Positions 1 through 8,318 of a stretch of DNA of 64,000 nucleotides are shown here, in pieces (position 1 is the stretch's first letter; each line of letters opens with the position of its first letter). The notes beneath the pieces were generated by a model. The model was not told where the DNA came from and made no database searches. It saw only the letters and a program-made list of their open reading frames with translations. The position numbers were made by a program, and so were the translations under genes. The DNA is from Bog-473 sp963726005 (GTDB taxonomy: Bacteria > Actinomycetota > Acidimicrobiia > Acidimicrobiales > RAAP-2). Where the stretch lies: the NCBI GenBank assembly GCA_963726005.1, contig CAVSAT010000004.1:434001-498000 (forward strand), written 5' to 3'.

Positions 1-1303
1 CCAGGAGCCGGAGCTGCGACGTGTGGTCGAAGACCTCCGACGCCACGTGCCCACCGCGGCTGAACGGCGAGAGCACGAGCATGGGCACGCGGAAGCCCAT
101 GCCCACCGGGCCGCGGATGCCGTTGGCATCGCCCGGCAGCGCCCCGGTGAGGAATTCGCCCGGCGTGCCGGTCGGTGGCACCGGCGGCGGCACGTGGTCG
201 AAGAACCCGTCATTCTCGTCGTAGGTGTGGAGCACCACCGTCTTGGACCACACGGCCGGGTTGGACACCAGCGTGGCGAGCACCTGGCTGGTGTACCACT
301 CGCCCAGCGCGGGCGGCGAGGAGGGGTGCTCGTCGTAGCCGATGGGCGGGATCATCCAGCTGACGGCGGGGAGGGTGCCGGCCGCGACGTCGGCCGCGAA
401 CTCGCTCGGGTACTGCGGCAGGAACGCCTTCTGGTACAGCGCCGAGCGCGGATCGCGGTACTGGCGGAACCAGGGGAGGATCGCGTCCGTCGCGAGCATC
501 CCGTTCTTCTCGAAGAAGGCCGGCGCGTAAATCGCTCCCTGCGGGTTGTACACCTTCCAGCTGATGCCGGCGTCCTCGAGAACCTCGGGCATGGTGTCCC
601 AGCTCGCGCTGTAGACCGCGTCGGGCGACTGGTTGGTGATGAGGACGGGGCCGCCCGCCCGCCCGGACGGATCGAGCGTGCCCGAGAGCGCCATCAGCCG
701 GTTCGGGTGCGTCGGCCCGAGGACCGAGCAGTGGTAGTTGTCACAGATCGTGAACGCGTCGGCCAGCGCGTAGTAGTAGGGCAGGTCGGCGCGCCGGTAG
801 TAGCCCATGGTCAGCACACCCTGGTCCGGCCCCTCGAACTGCGGACGGGTGTGGGTGGCCACGAACGCGCCGTTGTTGCCCTTGCCGCGGCTGAGATGCT
901 CCCCCTGCCAGCTGTGGTCGAGGTCGTTCGTGCACTCGCCGATGCCCGAGGCCGTGTCGAGGTGGAAGGGGAGGAGCGTGCGGTCGCGGCCACCGGGCCA
1001 CGCCTGGGCGAACGCTCCGAGGGAGCCCGACGCATGGTCGTCGAAGCCGCGCACCCCGCGATAGGTGCCGAAATAGTGGTCGAAGGAGCGGTTCTCCTGC
1101 ATCAGGAAGACGACATGGTCGATGGCCCCGAGGTCCGAGCCGGCGGGTGGTGTCGCGGCGGCCGATCGGGCCATGGCCGCCGCCCCCGCACCGCCGGACC
1201 GGCTCATGGCGGCCAGCACCCCCGCACCGCCCGCCGCCAGCGCGGCCGCGAGGAAGGTGCGCCGGTCGACGCGTGCCGCCCCGGGGCCGCGGGCCGGGCT
1301 CAC
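1..1303 (-). CDS. Exported phosphoesterase, phospholipase C / acid phosphatase family (partial)
   Basis: The C-terminus runs off the left edge. The chosen GTG overlaps the stop of the SRAP gene (GTGA), so the two are probably translationally coupled. Residues 13-18 (DRRTFL) followed by an Ala/Gly-rich hydrophobic stretch form a twin-arginine signal, so the enzyme should be exported folded. Around residues 60-80 the protein reads HVVFLMQENRSFDHYFG, the signature of the PF04185 phosphoesterases (non-haemolytic phospholipase C, acid phosphatase AcpA); later motifs include NYHCSVLGPTHPNR and, near the visible end, YDENDGFFDHV. Family members hydrolyse phosphate mono- or diesters outside the membrane; the substrate cannot be told from the sequence. 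Confidence 0.85.
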   Translation of the reverse strand, partial: MSPARGPGAARVDRRTFLAAALAAGGAGVLAAMSRSGGAGAAAMARSAAATPPAGSDLGAIDHVVFLMQENRSFDHYFGTYRGVRGFDDHASGSLGAFAQAWPGGRDRTLLPFHLDTASGIGECTNDLDHSWQGEHLSRGKGNNGAFVATHTRPQFEGPDQGVLTMGYYRRADLPYYYALADAFTICDNYHCSVLGPTHPNRLMALSGTLDPSGRAGGPVLITNQSPDAVYSASWDTMPEVLEDAGISWKVYNPQGAIYAPAFFEKNGMLATDAILPWFRQYRDPRSALYQKAFLPQYPSEFAADVAAGTLPAVSWMIPPIGYDEHPSSPPALGEWYTSQVLATLVSNPAVWSKTVVLHTYDENDGFFDHVPPPVPPTGTPGEFLTGALPGDANGIRGPVGMGFRVPMLVLSPFSRGGHVASEVFDHTSQLRLL

Positions 1304-2055
1304 ACCGGCTCCACGAGCGTGGGGTCGTTGTTGCGGACGTTGCCGATCCGTGGCCCGACGGGGTGGTGCAGCACCGTGCCCGCCGGCGGTGGGCGCAGCA
1401 GCGCCAGGAGCTCTTCGGTGTCCTCGTTCGCCGGGTCGAGCCAGAGGTCGAAGGTGGCCGGGTCGAGGATCACCGGCATGCGGTCGTGGATGCCCTCCAT
1501 GTCCGCGCCACCGGGCGCGGTGATGACGGTGCAGCTCCGCACGTAGGGCGCGTCCTTCGGCGCGCCCTTCGCACGCCAGCGCTCGGCGAGGCCGGCGAAG
1601 GCGAGCGGCTGGCCGTCGGCCCGGCTGAAGTAGTGCGGCTGTTTGCCGCCGGTCTTGTACCACTCGTAGAAGCCGTCGGCGGGGACGATGATGCGCCGCT
1701 CCCGGAACGCCTCGCGGAAGGAGGCCTTGGTGGCCACGGTCTCGCTGCGCGCGTTGAAGAGCCGGCTGCCGGACTTCGTGTCCTTGGACCACCAGGGGAT
1801 GAGGCCCCAGCGAAAGGACATGAGCAGTCGCTCGCTCCCGTGGGGGGTCGGCTGCTCCTGCTCCGTCTCCGTGCTCGGCCCGGTGCCCGGCCCGGTGGTC
1901 GGCCGCACCGGGCGGTCGCGGACGCCGAGGACCGGGTCGGTCGGGGCGACGTTCCAGCTTGCCTGGAATTCGGAGTCGACCCCTTCGGCCAGGGAGGCCC
2001 CGAAGTAGCGGGCCATCCGAGCCGGGGGTGTGAAGAGGGCGAAGCGTCCGCACAT
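1300..2055 (-). CDS. yedK: SOS response-associated peptidase (SRAP / YedK-HMCES family)
   Basis: 251 residues, the family's usual length. The protein begins MCGRFALF; in this family Met1 is removed and Cys2 forms a thiazolidine DNA-protein crosslink with abasic sites in single-stranded DNA. The other conserved features are visible: NVAPTDPVL, the DGFYEWYK block with the catalytic Glu, HDRMPVIL with the catalytic His, and NVRNNDP near the C-terminus. It is transcribed away from the imuA'-imuB-dnaE2 operon, about 100 bp from its LexA-like operator, and its last bases overlap the start of the phosphoesterase gene. Linkage to a mutasome fits a role in handling damaged DNA. Whether the operator also controls this gene is inference. 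Confidence 0.93.
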   Translation of the reverse strand: MCGRFALFTPPARMARYFGASLAEGVDSEFQASWNVAPTDPVLGVRDRPVRPTTGPGTGPSTETEQEQPTPHGSERLLMSFRWGLIPWWSKDTKSGSRLFNARSETVATKASFREAFRERRIIVPADGFYEWYKTGGKQPHYFSRADGQPLAFAGLAERWRAKGAPKDAPYVRSCTVITAPGGADMEGIHDRMPVILDPATFDLWLDPANEDTEELLALLRPPPAGTVLHHPVGPRIGNVRNNDPTLVEPV

Positions 2056-2148
2056 GCGGGCTGCATTGTGACGTACGGGACCCGCTCAGGGCGCTACGGA
2101 CTCTGAACTGGTCTTTTGCCTCCCCGAGCGCGAAGCACACGGCCTCGC

Positions 2149-2154
2149 TATGGT
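2149..2154 (+). promoter_or_regulatory. Candidate -10 hexamer of the mutasome operon
   Basis: TATGGT ends 8 bases before the ATG at 2163, which would place the transcription start at or next to the start codon and make the mRNA leaderless. No clear -35 element is seen. Confidence 0.4.
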
Positions 2155-2155
2155 A

Positions 2156-2169
2156 CGAACATATGTTCG
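2156..2169. promoter_or_regulatory. LexA-type SOS box
   Basis: CGAACATATGTTCG is a perfect 14-bp palindrome matching the actinobacterial/Gram-positive LexA operator pattern CGAAC-N4-GTTCG. It contains the ATG of imuA' and lies immediately downstream of the -10-like TATGGT, so bound LexA would cover the transcription and translation start. Actinobacterial mutasome genes are known LexA targets. Confidence 0.85.
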
Positions 2170-2915
2170 CTTCTCACGCCGTGGACCCGCTGTCCCCCCG
2201 CTCTCGTGCACTCCCCGCCGGGCTGGCCGACCGGGTCCGGCCCGCGACGCCGGTGGCCGGGCGGACCCTGCCGGTGCCCCCGCCCCTGGCCCCCCTCTTC
2301 CCCGGCGGCTCCCTGCGCCGCGGGACGACCACCACCGTGGTGGGGCAACCCGGCCACGGCGCGACCACCCTGGCGCTCGCCCTCCTGGCCGCGGCGTCGA
2401 CGGCCGGGAGCTGGTGTGCCGCCGTCGGCCTGCCCGACCCGGGCGTGGTGGCGGCCGCCGGGCTCGGGCTCGATCTGCGCCGGGTCGTCTTCGTGCCCCA
2501 CCCCGGGAGCGGGTGGGCCGAGGCGGCCGGCGACCTCCTCTCCGGGGTCGACGCCGTCCTGGTGCGCCCGCCCGGCCGGGCCCGCCTGACCGCGGCGCGT
2601 CACCTGACCGCCCGGGCCCGCGAGCGCCAGGCGGCACTGGTGGTGCTGCTCGAGGGCGCCGGGGCCTGGCCCGAGGGCGGCGACCTGGCGCTGTCGGTGG
2701 GGGCGGTCGAGTGGGAGGGCGTCGGCCGGGGTCACGGACACCTGCGCGGCCGGCGAGCCGAGGTGCACGTCAGCGGCCGCCGCGCCGCGGGGCGGCTCAC
2801 CGAGTGCTCGCTGTGGCTCCCCGCCGGCTCAGGCGCGGTGGCGGCGGCAGAGGACGCGCGCGACAGCGCGGCGCCGGACGGGGCCGGCCTCGATGACGGG
2901 CCGGAGGCGGCCTGA
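2163..2915 (+). CDS. imuA': ImuA'-like RecA-fold mutasome accessory protein
   Basis: 250 residues. A degenerate nucleotide-binding segment near residues 50-75 (GGSLRRGTTTTVVGQPGHGATTL, quoted in parts: GGSLRRG, then GQPGHGATT) resembles the RecA-like core of ImuA/ImuA', and the gene is followed directly by imuB and dnaE2, the diagnostic order. In mycobacteria ImuA' works with ImuB and DnaE2 in damage-induced mutagenic translesion synthesis. The ATG at 2163 lies inside the LexA operator and has no Shine-Dalgarno sequence, which suits a leaderless transcript; an in-frame GTG at 2181 is the alternative start. The C-terminal 40 residues are Ala/Asp/Gly-rich and overlap the longest possible imuB frame. 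Confidence 0.8.
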   Translation: MFASHAVDPLSPRSRALPAGLADRVRPATPVAGRTLPVPPPLAPLFPGGSLRRGTTTTVVGQPGHGATTLALALLAAASTAGSWCAAVGLPDPGVVAAAGLGLDLRRVVFVPHPGSGWAEAAGDLLSGVDAVLVRPPGRARLTAARHLTARARERQAALVVLLEGAGAWPEGGDLALSVGAVEWEGVGRGHGHLRGRRAEVHVSGRRAAGRLTECSLWLPAGSGAVAAAEDARDSAAPDGAGLDDGPEAA

Positions 2916-2943
2916 GCGACGCAGTGGAGAAGGTGAAGAAGGC

Positions 2944-4035
2944 GTGGAACGTTTGGTCGTCATCTGGTGTCCCGAGCTCCTCGAGGAAGGGGCGAGGGGG
3001 GAGGAGGCGCGGCGGTTCGCCCGCGTGCTGGCGCGGGCCGGCGAGCTCTGCCCCTGGGTGCACCCCATCCGGCTCGGGGTCGGCGCGCTCCCAGCCCGCG
3101 GCCCCGCCCGCTTCTTCGGCGGGGAGGAGACGGTGGTGTCCCGTCTGGCCGAGACCGTGGGCGAGGAGGCGGGGGTCGGCGTAGCCGACGGGCTCTTCGC
3201 TGCCGTACTGGCCGCCCGCTCGGCGCTGATCGTCCCGCCCGGCGGCAGCGCGGACTTCCTCGGCCCCTGGTCGGTGGCCACGCTGGCGCGGCCCGACCTG
3301 GCCGTCACCCTGCAGCGGCTGGGTGTCACCACCTTGGGGCAGCTCGCCGCGCTGCCCGCGGCGAGCATTTCGGACCGCTTCGGGGCGGACGCGGCCGCCT
3401 GCCGTGCGGTGGCCCGGGGCGAGAGCGGTGAGCTGGCCGGGCTGCGCGACCGCTCCATCGAACGACGGCTGCGGGTGGCCCGGGGCGAGGATCCCGACCG
3501 GGGGGCCGACACGCCGCCCCCGCCCTCCCAGCCCGGTTTCTTCGGCGGCGCGTCGGAGGCCGACGCCCGGGCGGCCCGCTCCTTCGTCCGTGTACAGGAG
3601 CGCCTGGGGATCGAGGCCGTGCTGATGGGGCGGGTCCAGAGCGGCCGGGATCCGGCCGGCCAGTCGGTGCTGGTGCCCTGGGGCAGTCCCGAGGCCGACG
3701 CGGCCCCGCCGGGGGCGCCGTGGCCGGGGCGGCTACCGCCACCCGCGCCCAGCGACGTGTTGCGGGTCCGGGTCCGCGCCGAGGTGGTCGACGCCGACGG
3801 AGGCGCCGTCGAGGTCACCGGGCGGGGGTTGCTCACCGCGGGGGTCGAGCGGCTGTCGGTCGACGGCGGGCCCTGGCAGCCGGTCGTCGGATGGGCGGGC
3901 CCCTGGCCGGTGACAGAACGCTGGTGGTCGGTGCGCCGGCGCCGGGCCCGCCTGCAGGTGGTCACCGCGGATGGGGTCGCCCGCCTGCTGTGCAGCGAGC
4001 GGGGGGAGTGGTTGGTCGAGGCGCTCTATGACTGA
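2944..4035 (+). CDS. imuB: ImuB, catalytically degenerate Y-family polymerase homologue
   Basis: The protein starts ERLVVIWCPEL, the usual ImuB/DinB opening, from the GTG at 2944, which has purine-rich sequence (GAAGAAGG) just upstream; an in-frame ATG at 2893 would add 17 residues overlapping imuA'. The Y-family fold is visible (VVIWCPEL; ARFFGGEE; VGVADGLFAAVLAA; LQRLGVTTLGQLAALP, a helix-hairpin-helix segment), but acidic catalytic residues such as the YEVSD and SIDE motifs are absent. ImuB proteins act as a hub linking the beta clamp, ImuA' and DnaE2. Two bases separate it from dnaE2. I did not identify a convincing clamp-binding motif at the C-terminus. Confidence 0.85.
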   Translation: MERLVVIWCPELLEEGARGEEARRFARVLARAGELCPWVHPIRLGVGALPARGPARFFGGEETVVSRLAETVGEEAGVGVADGLFAAVLAARSALIVPPGGSADFLGPWSVATLARPDLAVTLQRLGVTTLGQLAALPAASISDRFGADAAACRAVARGESGELAGLRDRSIERRLRVARGEDPDRGADTPPPPSQPGFFGGASEADARAARSFVRVQERLGIEAVLMGRVQSGRDPAGQSVLVPWGSPEADAAPPGAPWPGRLPPPAPSDVLRVRVRAEVVDADGGAVEVTGRGLLTAGVERLSVDGGPWQPVVGWAGPWPVTERWWSVRRRRARLQVVTADGVARLLCSERGEWLVEALYD

Positions 4036-4037
4036 AG

Positions 4038-7000
4038 ATGGCTGAGTACGCCGAACTGCACGCGCACTCGGGGTTCAGCTTCCTCGACGGCAGCAGCGAC
4101 CCCGAGGAGCTGGTGGCCGAGGCGGACCGGCTCGGGCTGGCCGCGCTGGCGTTGACGGACCACCACGGTTTCTACGGGGTGGTCCGCTTCGCCGAGGCGG
4201 CGCGGGCGTACGGGTTGCCGACGGTCTTCGGCACCGAGGTGACGCTCGCACCGGCGAGCCCGCGTACCGGCGAGCCCGACCCCACCGGGGCGCACCTCGT
4301 CGTGCTCGCCCGCGACCCCGACGGCTACGCGCGACTCTCGACGGTGCTGGCCGACGCGCACCTCGAGGGCGGTGAGAAGGGGCGGCCGGTCTTCACCCTC
4401 GACGCGCTGGCCCGCGCCGCGGGCGGCCACTGGCTGGTGCTGAGCGGCTGCCGCAAGGGGGCGGTCCCCGCCGCGCTGATGGATGCCGGGCCCCGGGCGG
4501 CCTCCCGGGAGGTGGGGCGCCTCGTCGACGCGTTCGGGCGCGTCAACGTGGCGCTCGAGCTGTGGGACCACGGGGACCCGCTCGACACCGCCCGCAACGA
4601 CGCGCTGGCGCATCTCGCCGTCGAGTGGGACGTCGACGCCGTGGCCACCAACAACGTGCACTACGCCACGCCGCACGGGTTCCGGCTCGCCACCACGCTC
4701 GCCGCCGTGCGGGCGCGCCGTCCCCTGGCCGAGCTCGAGGGCTGGTTGCCGTCGGCCCCGTCGGCCTGCCTGCGCGGCGCGGCCGAGCAGTCCCGGCGCT
4801 TCGCCCGCTGGCCCGGCGTCGTCGAGCGCGCCGCCGAGCTGGGGCGGGCCTGCGCGTTCGACTTGCGCCTCGTGGCCCCGCGCCTGCCCGACTTCCCCGT
4901 CCCCGAGGGCATGGACGAGCAGGGCTACCTGCGTCAGCTGGTGACCGAGGGTGCACGCGTGCGCTACGGGCCGCCCGAGGGCGAGCGCGTACCGGGCGCG
5001 TGGAAGCAGATTCGGCACGAGCTCGACGTGATCGGCACCCTCGGCTTCGCCGGCTACTTCCTCGTGGTGTGGGACATCGCGCAGGTGTGCAAGCGGCTCG
5101 ACATCTACTGCCAGGGCCGCGGCTCGGCGGCGAACTCGGCCGTTTGCTACGCGCTCGGCGTCACCAACGTGGACGCGGTCGACCTCGGGCTGCTCTTCGA
5201 GCGGTTCCTCTCCCCGGCGCGTGACGGGCCGCCGGACATCGACGTGGACATCGAGTCGGAGCGGCGCGAGGAGGTGATCCAGTACGTCTACGAGCGCTAC
5301 GGCCGGCGCCATGCCGCGCAGGTGGCCAACGTCATCACCTACCGGCCCCGATCGGCGGTGCGCGACGTCGGCAAGGCGTTCGGCTTCACGCCCGAGCAGG
5401 TGGACGCCTGGGCGGCGGGCATCGACGCCGGCCACGGGCCAGGTCCGTCGTCGGCGACGGCGGTGCGCGAGGCGGTCGACGACGCACCGGGTGGGCCTGG
5501 TGGGCCCGGTGGGCCCGGTGGGCCTGGGGGGCCCGGTGGGCCCGGTGGGCCCGGTGGGCCGGGTGGGCCGGGTGGGCCGGGTGGTGGCGTGCCGCCGCTG
5601 GTGGCCGAGCTGGCGGCCGAGGTGCTCGACCGGCCGCGCCACCTCGGCATCCACTCGGCCGGCATGGTGCTGTGCGACCGGCCGGTGGTCGAGGTGTGCC
5701 CGGTGGAGTGGGGCCGCATGCCCGGGCGCAGCGTGCTGCAGTGGGACAAGGACGACTGCGCCGCCATCGGGCTGGTGAAGTTCGACCTGCTCGGCCTCGG
5801 CATGCTCGAGGCGCTGCACCGCATGGTCGACCTGGTGCGCGCCTTCCACGGGGACGAGGTCGACCTCGCGCAGCTGCCCCAGGAGAGCGAGGTCTACGAC
5901 CTGTTGTGCCGGGCGGACACGGTCGGGGTCTTCCAGGTCGAGAGCCGGGCCCAGATGGGGACCCTGCCCCGGGTGCGGCCGCGCACCTTCTACGACATCG
6001 CCATTGAGGTCGCGCTCATCCGGCCCGGCCCCATTCAGGGCCACGCGGTGAACCCCTACATCCGGCGCCGCCGGGGCGACGAGGAGATCACCTATCTGCA
6101 CCCCTTGCTCAAGCCGATCCTCGAGCGCACGCTCGGGGTCCCGCTCTTCCAGGAGCAGCTGATGGAGATGGCCGTGGCCATCGCCGGCTTCAGCGCGGCC
6201 GACGCCGACGAGCTGCGCCAGGCCATGGCGGCCAAACGCTCGGCGGCGCGCATGGAGAAGATGCGCGCCCGGCTCTACGACGGGATGGCGGCGCGCGGCG
6301 TGACCGGTGCGGTGGCCGACCAGGTCTTCGAGGCGCTGGCCGCGTTCGCCAACTTCGGCTTCCCCGAGTCGCATTCGGTGTCGTTCGCCCACCTCGTGTA
6401 CTCCTCCGCCTGGTTGAAGTTGCACTACCCGGCGGCGTTCACGGCGGGGTTGCTCAACTCGCAGCCGATGGGTTTCTGGTCGCCCCAGTCGCTGGTGGCC
6501 GACGCGCGGCGGCACGGAGTGCGCGTGCGCCGACCCCACGTGAACCGTTCCGAGGTGGGGGCGTCGTTGGAGGGGCTTTCGTCGGACCCCGTGCTCCGGC
6601 TGGGGCTGGGGTCGGTGCGCGGGGTGGGGGAGGCGACGGCGGAGCGGATCGTGGCCGGCCGCCCCTGGCGCGGGGGCGAGGACCTGGTGCGGCGGGCCGG
6701 CGTCACCCAGGCCCAACTCGAGACGCTGGCTGCCGCCGGCGCGCTCGACCCCGAGGGGCCCAAAGATCCCAAAGATCCCAAAGATGAGGACGGGGCCGGG
6801 GAGATCCGGGGGAGGACGGCCACCCGGCGCCGGCTGCTGTGGGCGGCCGGGGCGGCGGCGCAGGGGACGCCGGACCGCCTGCCCGGGATCGTGGTCGGGG
6901 CGGAGGCGCCGCTGCTGCCCGAGCCCAGCCTCTACGACGCGGTGGGCGATGACCTGTGGTCCCTCGGGTTGGCGCCGGAGCGGACGGCGATGCATCTCGC

Positions 7001-7341
7001 CCGCGAGCGGCTCGAGGCGATGGATGTGGCGACCGCCGCGGCGCTGGAAGCATTTGCCGACGGCGACCGGGCCATCGTGGCGGGTGTGGTGACCCATCGC
7101 CAGCATCCCGAGACGGCGCGGCGGCGCGGTCTTCGTCAACCTCGAGGACGAGACGGGGCACGTCAACGTCGTCTTCTCCCGCGGCGCCTGGGCAAGGTGG
7201 AAGCACGTCGCGCGCCATGCCCCCGTGCTGCTGATCCGGGGGCGCGTGCGCAAGGGCCAGGGGGCTGTCAGCTTCGACGCCGAGCGGGTGGAGGCGCTCG
7301 GCGTGGGGACGGCGGTGCCGGCGAGCCGGGACTTCCGCTAG
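4038..7341 (+). CDS. dnaE2: Error-prone DNA polymerase III alpha subunit DnaE2 (frameshifted near the 3' end)
   Basis: N-terminal PHP domain (YAELHAHSGFSFLDGSSDP), polymerase core with the aspartate motif PDIDVDIESERREEV, then PRHLGIHSAGMV, LQWDKDDCAAIGLVKFDLLG, HhH region and a C-terminal OB fold. It is the translesion polymerase of the SOS mutasome. The frame from 4038 is good up to about 7118; there one extra base (near 7119, in a GGCGCGGCGGCG run) shifts it. The next frame continues as family-typical AVFVNLEDETGHVNVVFS to the stop at 7339-7341, giving about 1100 residues after correction. Two in-frame nonanucleotide repeats (GGP x10, KDP x3) interrupt linkers. The end overlaps the convergent tetR gene by 4 bp. 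Confidence 0.92.
5490..5579 (+). repeat. In-frame (Gly-Gly-Pro)10 tandem repeat within dnaE2
   Basis: Ten 9-bp units of the form GGTGGGCC(C/T/G), one with a G for T at position 3, encode ten GGP triplets at about residues 485-514. It lies between the DVGKAFGF region and PRHLGIHSAGMV, where relatives have an ordinary short linker. Confidence 0.95.
6759..6785 (+). repeat. In-frame (Pro-Lys-Asp)3 tandem repeat within dnaE2
   Basis: Three perfect copies of CCCAAAGAT encode PKDPKDPKD at about residues 908-916, in the charged linker between the HhH region and the OB fold. The AAAGAT codons are A-rich compared with the surroundings. Confidence 0.95.
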
Positions 7342-7961
7342 GGGAGCGGGGCGACACCGACCCGGAACGCAGCGAGCATCTTCGTGATCAGCGCCCGCAC
7401 CTCGGCCCGCGCCCGCTCGGGCTCGTCGGACTCGGAGATGTAGAGGCACCCCTCGCCGAGCGCGCCGCTTAGAAGGAGCGCCAGCGGGCGCAGGGGCTCG
7501 CGCTCCAAGACGCCCGCGTGCATCGCCTTGCGCAGCGCGCCCCGCAGCGCCACCGCGCCGAACCGGTTCTCAATGGCGCGCACGTCGTCCCACCCGAGCA
7601 CCGCCCTCGCGTCCTGCAGCACGATGCGCCGGACGGACGGGTCGAGGTGGGCGTCGACCCACAGGCCGCACCCCTCGAGCAGCGCCTCCCACGGATCGGG
7701 CCCGAGGAACACCACGGCCACCTGGTCGGTGACCTCGCGGTGGACCTGCTCGAACACGGCCCTGAAGAGGCCCTCCTTACCCTCGAAGTGGTGGTACACC
7801 GCCCCCTTGGTCACACCGGCCCGGGCCACCACCTCGTCGATCGAGGTCTCGGCGTAGCCGCGCTGGCCGAAGAGCTCCCGGGCCGCCCGGACCAACTCCG
7901 CCCGGGTCGCGTCCCCCTGTGCGACCCGGCGGTCCTTGACATCCGTACTCTTAGTATGCAT
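7338..7961 (-). CDS. TetR-family transcriptional regulator
   Basis: 207 residues. The N-terminal helix-turn-helix is typical (ARELFGQRGYAETSIDEVV, then GVTKGAVYHHFEGKEGLF); the rest is the all-helical ligand-binding domain, with no identifiable effector. It is divergent from the DUF4242 gene, and the 65-bp gap holds two copies of a 13-bp palindrome, the obvious candidate operators for autoregulation and control of the neighbour. Its 3' end overlaps dnaE2 by 4 bp. Confidence 0.9.
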   Translation of the reverse strand: MHTKSTDVKDRRVAQGDATRAELVRAARELFGQRGYAETSIDEVVARAGVTKGAVYHHFEGKEGLFRAVFEQVHREVTDQVAVVFLGPDPWEALLEGCGLWVDAHLDPSVRRIVLQDARAVLGWDDVRAIENRFGAVALRGALRKAMHAGVLEREPLRPLALLLSGALGEGCLYISESDEPERARAEVRALITKMLAAFRVGVAPLP

Positions 7962-8002
7962 AATCTCATACCATTCGTATGTGAGAGAAATACTCTCAGT
8001 AT
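7945..8002. promoter_or_regulatory. Paired 13-bp palindromic operators between tetR and the DUF4242 gene
   Basis: GTACTCTTAGTAT at 7945-7957 and ATACTCTCAGTAT at 7990-8002 share the dyad ATACT-N3-AGTAT, centres 45 bp apart. Between them CTCATAC (about 7965) and GTATGTGAG form a third, imperfect dyad. The segment is AT-rich compared with the surroundings. The first copy abuts the tetR ATG. Confidence 0.7.
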
Positions 8003-8026
8003 GTTATCAGGATGGAGGCGGTCGGC

Positions 8027-8299
8027 ATGCCCAAGTACGTCATCGAGCGCGAGCTCCCCGGGGCGGGGAGCCTGAGTGCAGGCGAGCTCCACGACATCAG
8101 CGAGAAGTCCAACAAGGTCATCTGCGACCTCGGCCCCGAGATCAAGTGGCTGCAGAGCTACGTCACCGACGACAAGATCTACTGCGTCTACGTGGCGCCG
8201 GACGAGGACATCATCTTCGAGCACGCGCGCTGCGGGGGCTTCCCCGCCGACAAGGTCTCCAAGGTCTCCATGGTGATCGACCCCTCGACGGGCGACTGA
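8027..8299 (+). CDS. DUF4242 (SCO4226-like nickel-binding fold) protein
   Basis: 90 residues: MPKYVIERELPGAG, then ISEKSNKVI, LGPEIKWLQSYVTDDKIYCVY, HARCGGFPADKVS. This is the conserved DUF4242 layout; a Streptomyces member (SCO4226) binds nickel in a ferredoxin-like dimer, but the ligands there cannot be confirmed here. The ATG at 8027 was chosen because GGAGG lies 8 bases upstream; an ATG at 8012 would place that Shine-Dalgarno sequence inside the gene. Probably controlled by the divergent TetR regulator. Confidence 0.88.
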   Translation: MPKYVIERELPGAGSLSAGELHDISEKSNKVICDLGPEIKWLQSYVTDDKIYCVYVAPDEDIIFEHARCGGFPADKVSKVSMVIDPSTGD

Positions 8300-8318
8300 A
8301 CGAACACGACCAGCGGGC

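Noticed and set aside
23..1546. Long plus-strand reading frame opposite the phosphoesterase and SRAP genes
   Set aside because: Arg/Val-rich shadow with no motif; the opposite strand has a Tat-signal phosphoesterase and SRAP with all catalytic features.
5490..5579. CRISPR-like or minisatellite array
   Set aside because: 9-bp units with no spacers, in frame inside dnaE2; an amino-acid repeat, not CRISPR.
7119..7119. Programmed +1 frameshift in dnaE2
   Set aside because: No slippery heptamer or stop codon in the zero frame at the site, and five unrelated genes in the window show the same single-base excess.
4026..7253. Open reading frame of 1075 codons on the minus strand opposite dnaE2
   Set aside because: It is a GC-rich antisense shadow; the translation is repetitive (PTGPTG, His/Arg rich) and has no family motifs, whereas the plus strand is a clear DnaE2.
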